Of a stretch of DNA of 5,943 bases, positions 1 through 5,943 are shown in pieces; position 1 is the stretch's first letter; the number at the start of each line of letters is the position of its first letter. Origin of the DNA: an uncultured Collinsella sp. (GTDB lineage Bacteria > Actinomycetota > Coriobacteriia > Coriobacteriales > Coriobacteriaceae); NCBI GenBank assembly GCA_902491915.1, contig CABUJL010000109.1, forward strand, positions 1 through 5,943. Direction: 5' to 3'. A program made the translations under genes and the position numbers. Below the pieces are notes generated by a model, which did not search any database, was not told the origin of the DNA, and saw nothing but the letters and a program-made list of their open reading frames with translations.

Positions 1-6
1 CTCCTG
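1..6 (-). promoter_or_regulatory. Possible ribosome binding site for a next gene beyond the left edge
   Basis: The minus strand ends in CAGGAG, a good Shine-Dalgarno match placed about 45 bases after the CotH-like stop. If it is functional, another same-strand gene starts just outside the window. The start codon is not visible. A convergent gene ending near position 11 (TAG at 9-11 on the plus strand) cannot be excluded. Confidence 0.3.
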
Positions 7-14
7 CGTAGCAC

Positions 15-37
15 GCGCAGGCGGGGCCGCCAGGCGC
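15..37 (-). other. GC hairpin just after the CotH-like gene
   Basis: Read on the minus strand, GCGC-CT-GGCG-GCCC-CGCC-T-GCGC folds into an 8-base-pair stem with a 2x1 internal loop and a four-base loop, starting 12 bases past the TAG stop. No run of U follows it, so it does not look like a standard intrinsic terminator. It could be an intercistronic structure, or chance in GC-rich DNA. Confidence 0.35.
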
Positions 38-49
38 TCAAGCAGCGCG

Positions 50-1819
50 CTAGCCCTCCTCATACGTGTCCTCCACGACCTTACCGCCGTCTTGCACGTA
101 GAAGCACTTCATGCCGTACTGCTTGCCGTCATCGGTCACGTAGTAGTCAAACGCATCTTGCGTATAGCCGTCGGAGTTGGTGGCGCGCACACGCACAAAG
201 TACTGGCCGGTGTCGGGCGCGTCGCACGTCACCTCGGGCAGCAGCACATCCTCGGCCTTAAAGACCACGTCGCTAATGGCGTAATCGCGCGCCAGCTCGA
301 CGGTATAGCGAATGTCGCGCGCATCAAAGTCGTACGCGGCGTCCCAGTTAACGCGCAGCTTACCGTTATCGATCTGCGGCACACCAATGTAGAACGGCAT
401 GGGCTTCTTATAGCTCTCGCGATAGCTCTTGTAGTTCTCCTCAATCTCGGAGGGGATGGCCGCGGCGATCTGCTCGTATTCGTCCTTGGTCACGGGCAGA
501 TTCTCCAGGTCGGGTGCAGCAAAGACGAGCGGCTCCGTGACCTCGCGATAATGCTCGACCATCTTGCTCAGACGCTCTTCGGTCAAATACGAGCGCAAGT
601 CCTTGACGGCGCTATCGAGTTCGCTGCGGAACGACTTGCTGCGCAACGCGCGGTTAAACAGCACGTTGCCCCAGTAGTTGCTCACGCCGCGTTCCCAGCT
701 CGCATAATCCGAGAATCCCGTCAGGCTCAACTCGAGCTTGCGCAGCATGCCGTCGTTATCCCAATCCAGGATGTACCAAACCTTGGAGTTAAGCGGACTG
801 TACAGATAGCAGTTACGGTTCTGCGTATCGCAATTACCCGTCAAGATCTGAAACGCCATCCAATAGACCAGGTTCTCGGTATCGAAGTAGGTGTCGAGCA
901 CATCGTCGATCTTTTGAGCATCGTCGTTGAGCGCATCGAGCATCTCGATCAACTTGGTATGGTCCGAGTCGCCCTTAATCTCGAGCATGCCCTCAAACGC
1001 CGTCTGGTTATAGTCGGGGTCATCGGTGAGCTTAATGGTGTCCTCAAAGCGATGGAAATCGAAGCTGTTCACCTTATACAGATGCCCGCTCTTATCCAGA
1101 CCGTGGGCCTTGAGCGCCGTCTTGTTGAGCTGCTCGACCTGCGTAAACAGACCGTAGTCCTCAAAGGTGTCGTTAGATTTTTCGGTCTGGTCGCACACCC
1201 ATAAGTGCACAAACTGCGTGCGCAGGCCCATCATCTGGGGAATCCCGCGGATAAGGTCGTAAGCCATCTTGTTACGAAAGCGCATGCCCTCGCCCATATG
1301 CTTGTTAAGCGCAATCGCGCGCTGCTGGCGCCAGGTACCCTTGCCCTTTTTGAGCTCTACCTTGTAATTCTTCTGCGTATAACCGCTCGACGTCTGGCCG
1401 CGCACCTGCACGGTAGCATTGGGCGCTTCCTCGCCATAGCCAACCTCGCCGGCCACCGGGCCGTCTTCGTCGCCCGCCTGCAAAAGGCCCATAACCTGAT
1501 AGCGCACCACGCCCATGTCGGCGTAGTCATACACAGAGTACGTATTGATCTCGGCCCAGCTATGATCAGTGTTCTCGGAGCTGTTACCGCGTGAGACCGT
1601 CAGATACATGGTCACAATGCCCGAGTCGTCGTAGACCTCGTAGAGCTCGTCCTTGTCGCGCAGATGCTTGGACTGGTCGGAGGCCTCGGCCTTTTTAATC
1701 TTGTCCTGCTTTTTGACCTTTTTGGTCGAGGAGTCTTCCTGCACCGAGCAGCCCGAAAGCAACAGCGCACCGGCAGCCGCCTCAAAAAGGCGACGGCGAG
1801 ACATCATCCTATCGGTCAT
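50..1819 (-). CDS. CotH-kinase-like exported lipoprotein with C-terminal FN3-like domain
   Basis: This is a 589-residue protein. The ATG at 1819 is chosen because GGGGAGGT lies just upstream and because it gives a clean signal: SRRRLF at 8-13 (twin-arginine-like), a hydrophobic run, and the lipobox LSGC with Cys24 as the lipidation site. A lysine-rich linker (about 31-57) follows. The CotH domain (about 65-430) shows VRGQTSSGYTQKNYKVEL (139-156), FRNKMAYDLI (181-190), GLFTQVEQ (223-230), NCDTQNRNCYLY (329-340) and WYILDWDNDG (348-357). D331 and D354 are 23 residues apart, the spacing I recall for the active-site aspartates D228 and D251 of Bacillus subtilis CotH. Residues about 475-563 resemble a fibronectin-III fold. 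Spore-coat CotH phosphorylates proteins; here the cell-surface location and pel context suggest another substrate, which is not known. Its start overlaps the end of pelG, so it belongs to the operon. Confidence 0.87.
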   Translation of the reverse strand: MTDRMMSRRRLFEAAAGALLLSGCSVQEDSSTKKVKKQDKIKKAEASDQSKHLRDKDELYEVYDDSGIVTMYLTVSRGNSSENTDHSWAEINTYSVYDYADMGVVRYQVMGLLQAGDEDGPVAGEVGYGEEAPNATVQVRGQTSSGYTQKNYKVELKKGKGTWRQQRAIALNKHMGEGMRFRNKMAYDLIRGIPQMMGLRTQFVHLWVCDQTEKSNDTFEDYGLFTQVEQLNKTALKAHGLDKSGHLYKVNSFDFHRFEDTIKLTDDPDYNQTAFEGMLEIKGDSDHTKLIEMLDALNDDAQKIDDVLDTYFDTENLVYWMAFQILTGNCDTQNRNCYLYSPLNSKVWYILDWDNDGMLRKLELSLTGFSDYASWERGVSNYWGNVLFNRALRSKSFRSELDSAVKDLRSYLTEERLSKMVEHYREVTEPLVFAAPDLENLPVTKDEYEQIAAAIPSEIEENYKSYRESYKKPMPFYIGVPQIDNGKLRVNWDAAYDFDARDIRYTVELARDYAISDVVFKAEDVLLPEVTCDAPDTGQYFVRVRATNSDGYTQDAFDYYVTDDGKQYGMKCFYVQDGGKVVEDTYEEG

Positions 1820-3353
1820 CAGGACCTCCCCAACGATTGCGATACACACGGACCACCGTGCGCTCAAACGCACCATGCGGCTCGCCCTCTTGACGCAGCT
1901 CCTCATAGCGCTGCTCGGCACGGTCGAGCAAGCGACCCAGCTGTGTAAAACGACCCGTTTTGTCGGTCGCCACAATGGGCTGCTGGCTCAGAATACGATA
2001 CGGCAAGTTGGCGGTATAGGTATCGAGCCGCACGAGCGCCACAACAAAAAACACCGCCGCGCCGAGCAAAAAGCCAAAGCCATAAAACTGCTGCGGAAAG
2101 AACAGCGAAACGATGGTCGCCAGCCCCGCCACGCCCGCGAACAGCCCGGAGGCAAGCACGGCGCCCCTGTAGTCGGTAAAGTACAGCAAGATCAGCAGAA
2201 TCGTGTTGCCCACAGCATACAGGCCATAGCCCACGCACAGCGTGCGAAAATACCCGTGCATCAGGTTGTTGAAGCCCAGTGGCAGGGCCGAGAGCACCGT
2301 GGTCTCGAGCGAGATGACTGCTGCCGTCACAAACAGCTGCTTGAGCGCGCAAAACCGCAGCTCCCGGTTGAGCGTGGCAAGCATTTCCTCCTCGGCCACC
2401 ACGATGTCGCCCACCACGCCGCCGTCGTTAAACAGGCTGTAGTAGTCGCGGTAGCGCGGATAGAAGTTGACCTCGACCGACACCGCAAAGTTGACGGTCG
2501 TGACCAGAATGCTCAAAAACGCGATGAGCGCCGGCACATCATGGTAGGGCGCGCCATAAAACAAGCCCTTGACCTGCACGCCAATGGGACCGGCCCAAAT
2601 TATCACCAGATGCGCAAAGAGTCCCAGGTTGGTAAATAGGCCCGTGAGCGCCAGCGGCATAAATTGGTCGAGCCAGCGCAAAAAGAGCCAGGGGCTGCGA
2701 TCGCTCTGAGGAAAATACCGGTACAGCAGCACCACGTCCCAGGCGAGCATCACACCGTAGCCCAGGGCGATCGAGGCCAGCAGGCCCTCGACGGGCGGCA
2801 GCCCCAGCGCCAGCGCGGCCAAGGCGCACAGGCACGCCACGCCAATGGCCGCGGCAAAGCTGCACAGAATACCCCGGTAGTCCTTAATGGCCGTGAGGTA
2901 GCTCATGCCGTTCCAGTTGACGATCATAATGTTGAACAGCCACAGGCACAGCAGCCCCTGCAGCAGCGTGGCGCCCGAAAACAGCAAAAAGACACCGTAA
3001 AGCACCGTGCCCGCAACGAGCATGATGGCGTTGGAGCCCCAAAACGAGGGCAAGACCTCTTCTTCGCGCTCAGCAAACAGCATGTCGGCCAAAAAACGCG
3101 TGACCGGCATAGAGAAAAAGCTCGTGAGCGTGAGCGAGGCCAGCAGCGTATAGGTCACCATGCACACCAGCAGATCCTGGTTGGCGCGGCCCACACCCCA
3201 CAGGCCGCACAGCACCAAGATACCCACCTGCAGCAGCACGCCCAGCAGCATGGGGCCCGTACACACAATGCCGGCGTAGCCATAGGCGCGCATCGTGGCA
3301 AACAGACCTTTGCGCTTAAACAGGCGTTTGAGCTCAAAACCGATTCCGGCCAC
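1809..3353 (-). CDS. pelG: PelG, polytopic membrane transporter for Pel polysaccharide
   Basis: This complete 514-residue membrane protein is of the PelG family, which is distantly related to MOP/MATE flippases and moves Pel across the cytoplasmic membrane together with partner proteins. The start is GTG: the N-terminus (M)AGIGFELKRLFKRKG matches the highly conserved PelG opening, and GGGGGAG lies 6 bases upstream. About 12 hydrophobic segments can be seen, near residues 26-50, 61-88, 107-131, 133-153, 160-185, 190-212, 232-255, 272-292, 335-358, 366-392, 397-419 and 425-443. NIMIVNWNGMSYLTAIKDYR at 141-160 and VEVNFYPRYRDYY at 293-305 are family-like stretches. Known PelG proteins are about 450-460 residues; the excess here lies mostly after the last membrane segment, as a charged tail of about 70 residues (443-514). 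The gene sits 3 bases after pelF, and its end overlaps the CotH-like gene by 11 bases. Confidence 0.94.
   Translation of the reverse strand: MAGIGFELKRLFKRKGLFATMRAYGYAGIVCTGPMLLGVLLQVGILVLCGLWGVGRANQDLLVCMVTYTLLASLTLTSFFSMPVTRFLADMLFAEREEEVLPSFWGSNAIMLVAGTVLYGVFLLFSGATLLQGLLCLWLFNIMIVNWNGMSYLTAIKDYRGILCSFAAAIGVACLCALAALALGLPPVEGLLASIALGYGVMLAWDVVLLYRYFPQSDRSPWLFLRWLDQFMPLALTGLFTNLGLFAHLVIIWAGPIGVQVKGLFYGAPYHDVPALIAFLSILVTTVNFAVSVEVNFYPRYRDYYSLFNDGGVVGDIVVAEEEMLATLNRELRFCALKQLFVTAAVISLETTVLSALPLGFNNLMHGYFRTLCVGYGLYAVGNTILLILLYFTDYRGAVLASGLFAGVAGLATIVSLFFPQQFYGFGFLLGAAVFFVVALVRLDTYTANLPYRILSQQPIVATDKTGRFTQLGRLLDRAEQRYEELRQEGEPHGAFERTVVRVYRNRWGGPDDR
1824..1831 (-). promoter_or_regulatory. Ribosome binding site deciding the start of the CotH-like gene
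   Basis: GGGGAGGT lies inside the 3' end of pelG, with its GGAGG core 5 bases before the ATG at 1817-1819. It favours this start over the in-frame ATGs at 1807 and 1804, which have only weak purine runs. It also favours it over an upstream in-frame ATG at 1975, which would bury the signal peptide about 50 residues into the protein. Confidence 0.75.
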
Positions 3354-3356
3354 CGG

Positions 3357-4784
3357 CTACTCCCCCTCTCTGGGCAGGTCAAACGCACGCGCCGTCTCGT
3401 CGTACAGCGCGCGATAGTTGGCAAGCATCTGCTCGTGTAGGTAGTAGGTCGCCACGCGACGCTGGCCGCGCTCCCCCATTTCCAGGCGGCGGGCACGGCT
3501 CGCGCACATGCGCTCCATAGCATCGGCCAGACCCTTGCGATACATGGGCGGGCTCACAAATCCGGCCACGCCAAAGTCGTCGCCGGGGGCGCCCTCGAGC
3601 AGCTCGCGGCAGCAGCCGACCTCGGTCGTCACGCAGGGGCGACGCGCGCCCAGCGATTCCAGCACGCTCAACGGCTGGCCCTCCGAGATGCTCGTCAAAA
3701 TGGTAAAGTCGAGCTTTTCCATATACTCGACCACGTTGACGCGGCCGGTAAAAATCAGGTCGCGCACGCCCAGGGTGTCGACCAGCGCGTGGCACTCGGC
3801 GCCGTACTCCTCGTCGTCCACTCCGCCCATGATGTGCAGGCGCACCTTGGGCAGGCGCTCGTGCAGTTCAAAGAAAGCATAGATCATGGTCTTAACGTCC
3901 TTGATGGGCGCCAGGCGCACCACCGCGCCAATGTCCACCCAGCCGTCATCAGGCTTTAAGGGAATGTCCTTAAAGCGGTCGAACTGGATACCGTTGGGGA
4001 TAACCAGACATTTTTCTGCATCGCATCCCATGTCGATCTGCGTTTTGCGCGCATTGTGGAACAGACTCGTCACGCGGAAGGCGCGGCGGTAGATTTCCTC
4101 CGAAAGCAGGTAGAAAAAGCGAATCCAGCGGTCCTTAAACGACGGCACCACCCAGTCGGCGCGAATGATCTCCTCCTCGCGCTCGCGCGTGTAGATGCCG
4201 TGCTCGGTCAGCAATGCCGGTGCGTGATTCATGCTGGAGCCCAAACTTGCGAGCAGACCGCCGTAGCCGGTCGAGATGGCGTGATAAACGTCGGCCACCG
4301 GAACCTCGCTGCCCAGCAAATAGAGCACGGGCAGCAACATCGAACGCATGGTGTGAAAGGCGTCGGCGAAAGGCGTATACGGGTACTCGGCCAGACACAC
4401 GTCGCGGAAGATGTCCATAAACGTGCGGCTCTGCAAAAAAGAGAGCGGATGCACGTGGCGGCGCTGGAAAATGTCGAACAGCACGTCCCAGTCCGGATTG
4501 GAGAGCGAAACCAGACGGCGCAGGGCCTCGCGCTCGCGGTCGTCGAAGTCGACTTCCACCTGCTCGCCCGAAAGACGCAGGGCATCGTCCAGGAACACCT
4601 CGTGCACCTCGACGACGTTGCCGGGCAGCTCGTAGACAAACTTGCCGCGGTCTTCGGCGTGGGCGCCAATCACCCACAGTACAAACTCGTGCTCGGGCAT
4701 TGCCGTGATGTAGCCGTGCATCCAGGTGGACACACCGCCGTGCACGTAGGGGTAGCAGCCCTCGAGCACCAAGCAGACTCTCAT
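3357..4784 (-). CDS. pelF: PelF, GT4-family glycosyltransferase of Pel polysaccharide synthesis
   Basis: This complete 475-residue protein is close to the usual PelF length of about 500. PelF is the cytoplasmic GT-B glycosyltransferase that builds the Pel chain from a nucleotide sugar. The N-terminal Rossmann half opens with MRVCLVLEGCYPYVHGGVSTW, whose GGVSTW glycine loop at 16-21 is typical. It is followed by a long family-specific stretch (about 60-160) and TEHGIYTRERE at 193-203. The C-terminal donor-binding half has IPNGIQFDRF at 262-271, VVRLAPIKDVKT at 288-299, and SEGQPLSVLE at 367-376, the E-x7-E signature of GT4 enzymes (E368 and E376). There is no signal peptide or membrane segment. 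The ATG overlaps the stop of the deacetylase as ATGA, with a perfect AGGAGG upstream. pelG follows after 3 bases. The donor sugar cannot be read from the sequence. Confidence 0.95.
   Translation of the reverse strand: MRVCLVLEGCYPYVHGGVSTWMHGYITAMPEHEFVLWVIGAHAEDRGKFVYELPGNVVEVHEVFLDDALRLSGEQVEVDFDDREREALRRLVSLSNPDWDVLFDIFQRRHVHPLSFLQSRTFMDIFRDVCLAEYPYTPFADAFHTMRSMLLPVLYLLGSEVPVADVYHAISTGYGGLLASLGSSMNHAPALLTEHGIYTREREEEIIRADWVVPSFKDRWIRFFYLLSEEIYRRAFRVTSLFHNARKTQIDMGCDAEKCLVIPNGIQFDRFKDIPLKPDDGWVDIGAVVRLAPIKDVKTMIYAFFELHERLPKVRLHIMGGVDDEEYGAECHALVDTLGVRDLIFTGRVNVVEYMEKLDFTILTSISEGQPLSVLESLGARRPCVTTEVGCCRELLEGAPGDDFGVAGFVSPPMYRKGLADAMERMCASRARRLEMGERGQRRVATYYLHEQMLANYRALYDETARAFDLPREGE
3360..3366 (-). 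promoter_or_regulatory. Ribosome binding site deciding the GTG start of pelG
   Basis: GGGGGAG spans the last codons and stop region of pelF, 6 bases before the GTG at 3351-3353. With the conserved PelG opening AGIGFELKR directly after the GTG, it fixes this non-ATG start. Confidence 0.75.
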
Positions 4785-5943
4785 CGGTCGCCGCCCTCCT
4801 TGCGCTCAATCGTCACGGTCTTGTCCGTCGCTTTGACTAGGTACAGGTTGCCCGTCAGGTGTTTAATCTCGCCACCAGACACCGTACCCGGCTCGCCGTT
4901 ATTGGCGCGGAACATAAGCCACGCCTCATCGTGGAAGTTGCCCAGGTTGAACGTCCAGGCATCATCGCTCGTATCCACGCTCACCGTCACGGACGAAAAA
5001 CGCTGGATGGCACCGGAGCACTCCGACGCCGTCTGGTGCCGCAGGTCGGGCGCGGATTTGGTAAGCCACTCCAGGTAGTCGACCAGGCCGCCCTTGTAGA
5101 CCTCCCAGCCCTCCTTGGCTCCGCGATCGGGGTCCAAAAGGTCGTCCGGGTGCATAAAATGCGTACTCACGTAGTGCATGTTGAGTTCGGACACGGCTGC
5201 CAGGCGCATATAGGAATCGTCGACCATGCCGCCCGAAACAATACGTGGCTGCTCCACAATGCCATCGCTCGCCACGCCAAACTCCTGCACGTAGGGCAGG
5301 TCGGTACCGTCCTCAAAGTACGTACTGGCAATAGTCTTAATGCGCGGAACGTCGGTGCCGATAAGCTTGCGTGCACGGGCCGAAAGGATATTTGACGGCG
5401 GCACGTAAACCGAGCCGTGCGCGTTGGGCAGCACCTCGTCCTGAAACGCGATAAGTTCGTTGAGCGAAGCGACGAGCGTCTCTTTGTTCTTCCAGGTCTT
5501 GTAGACGTACAGCGTGCCGTAGTCGGTGTCCCAGAGCGCCAGAGGCTGATGGTTGTAGCCGTGAAAGCCCAGCTCTCCGCCCATCTGAAGCAGCATGCCG
5601 CCAAAATAGCGGAACTGCGTGGTATCGGCCTGTCGCGCGGGCTCGGTCTGGTTGACCGCGTCCTCGTAGTTTTCGATCATCACGCCGGTATAGCGAATGC
5701 CATATTTTTGCGCGAGCTTTTGCAGATCGGGCCACCAGACCTTGGTGTAAAAATCGGCGACGGAAAGCCCGTAGTCGCGCTTGATGTAGGTGCCGTCGCC
5801 CGAGGGCACGGGGCTAGGAAAGTCGTCCAAATAGAACACGGCGCTGTTGATGACCGGATAGGCCGTGGCATCACCCAGCAAGCTGATGGCCGAAGCATAG
5901 AACCCACGCATGACCTTGTCGTAGATGCCAATGTTGCACACCA
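4781..5943 (-). CDS. Pel-type polysaccharide deacetylase (DUF2194/PelA-like), 5' end missing
   Basis: This is the C-terminal 386 residues of a larger protein. The reading frame is still open at the window edge, and the first complete codon (GTG at 5939-5941) is most likely an internal valine. Numbering from that codon, the motifs resemble metal-dependent CE4-type deacetylases: FYLDDF at 36-41 (paired aspartates 39-40), HGYNH at 127-131 (the H-x3-H metal ligands), YVPPSN at 179-184 (substrate-groove loop) and HFMHPDD at 261-267 (late histidine motif). Residues about 315-382 look like a small beta-rich C-terminal domain. In Pel systems this enzyme partly N-deacetylates the amino-sugar polymer outside the membrane; that role is inferred here from family and context. 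The next gene, pelF, overlaps its stop by 4 bases. Whether an N-terminal hydrolase domain, signal peptide or membrane anchor exists cannot be seen. The family call is firm; the exact substrate is not. Confidence 0.85.
   Translation of the reverse strand, partial: VCNIGIYDKVMRGFYASAISLLGDATAYPVINSAVFYLDDFPSPVPSGDGTYIKRDYGLSVADFYTKVWWPDLQKLAQKYGIRYTGVMIENYEDAVNQTEPARQADTTQFRYFGGMLLQMGGELGFHGYNHQPLALWDTDYGTLYVYKTWKNKETLVASLNELIAFQDEVLPNAHGSVYVPPSNILSARARKLIGTDVPRIKTIASTYFEDGTDLPYVQEFGVASDGIVEQPRIVSGGMVDDSYMRLAAVSELNMHYVSTHFMHPDDLLDPDRGAKEGWEVYKGGLVDYLEWLTKSAPDLRHQTASECSGAIQRFSSVTVSVDTSDDAWTFNLGNFHDEAWLMFRANNGEPGTVSGGEIKHLTGNLYLVKATDKTVTIERKEGGDR
4795..4800 (-). promoter_or_regulatory. Ribosome binding site of pelF inside the deacetylase gene
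   Basis: A perfect AGGAGG lies in the last codons of the deacetylase, 10 bases before the pelF ATG at 4784. It supports the start that overlaps the upstream stop as ATGA, and it implies coupled translation. Confidence 0.8.

Noticed and set aside
15..37. Intrinsic terminator after the CotH-like gene
   Set aside because: The stem is present but is followed by GTGCTACGCAGGAG rather than a T-rich tract, so termination is not supported.
92..1204. Long plus-strand open frame (370 codons) opposite the CotH-like gene
   Set aside because: It lies antisense to a gene with clear CotH motifs, signal peptide and ribosome site. Its translation is a low-complexity mix of V, A, H and L, typical of a mirror frame in GC-rich DNA, and it shows no recognisable motif.
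1820..1975. N-terminal extension of the CotH-like gene to the ATG at 1975
   Set aside because: It would overlap pelG by about 170 bases, place the signal sequence internally, and lacks the strong ribosome site found before 1819.
1653..2639. Plus-strand open frame (328 codons) across the pelG/CotH junction
   Set aside because: It is antisense to two well-supported genes. Its product is rich in R, H, Q and K without domain features, and its start sits inside the opposite gene with no good ribosome site.
2664..3440. Plus-strand open frame (258 codons) opposite pelG
   Set aside because: The translation is almost entirely Q, H, R, A and G, the complement of a leucine- and alanine-rich membrane protein.
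4056..5078. Plus-strand open frame (340 codons) opposite pelF and the deacetylase
   Set aside because: It is a mirror frame of two motif-bearing genes. Its composition changes midway and it has no family signature.
5939..5941. GTG as the true start of the deacetylase
   Set aside because: The frame stays open to the window edge, no upstream ribosome site can be seen, and the family normally has a longer N-terminal part, so this is probably an internal valine.
1..5943. Mobile elements, CRISPR, tRNA or direct repeats
   Set aside because: No repeated units, inverted terminal repeats, transposase motifs or cloverleaf-like sequences were seen; nearly all bases are coding within one operon.

Overview
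The window is a GC-rich stretch carrying four tightly packed genes, all on the minus strand. Together they form most of a Pel-type exopolysaccharide operon. Transcription runs from the right edge to the left edge: the C-terminal part of a DUF2194/PelA-like polysaccharide deacetylase (4781-5943, cut by the window end), the cytoplasmic glycosyltransferase PelF (3357-4784), the polytopic transporter PelG (1809-3353), and a CotH-kinase-like exported lipoprotein (50-1819).

The deacetylase-F-G gene order, with no outer-membrane Pel genes (pelB/pelC) between them, matches the reduced pel layout known from Gram-positive bacteria. The high GC, the strong AGGAGG-type ribosome sites and the CotH gene at the end suggest a high-GC monoderm. 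A Coriobacteriia actinobacterium such as Collinsella or Olsenella is my best guess. This is inference from style and gene content, not from a marker gene.

In the inferred pathway, PelF polymerises a nucleotide-sugar precursor on the cytoplasmic side and PelG, with membrane partners outside this window, carries the chain across. The deacetylase removes some acetyl groups, giving a partly cationic polymer. The last gene encodes a predicted twin-arginine lipoprotein with a CotH kinase fold and a C-terminal fibronectin-III-like domain. Its role is the least understood part, and it may modify a surface or matrix component made by the same operon. The usual regulatory and membrane partners (PelD-like c-di-GMP receptor, PelE-like) would be expected to the right of the window and cannot be seen.

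The gene junctions are a 4-base overlap (deacetylase/pelF), a 3-base gap (pelF/pelG) and an 11-base overlap (pelG/cotH), which implies one transcript and coupled translation. Only bases 1-49 lie outside genes. They hold a GC hairpin followed by a Shine-Dalgarno-like sequence at the very edge, so the operon may continue to the left. I found no tRNA, rRNA, CRISPR array, insertion sequence or clear terminator, and no promoter, which would lie off the right edge.
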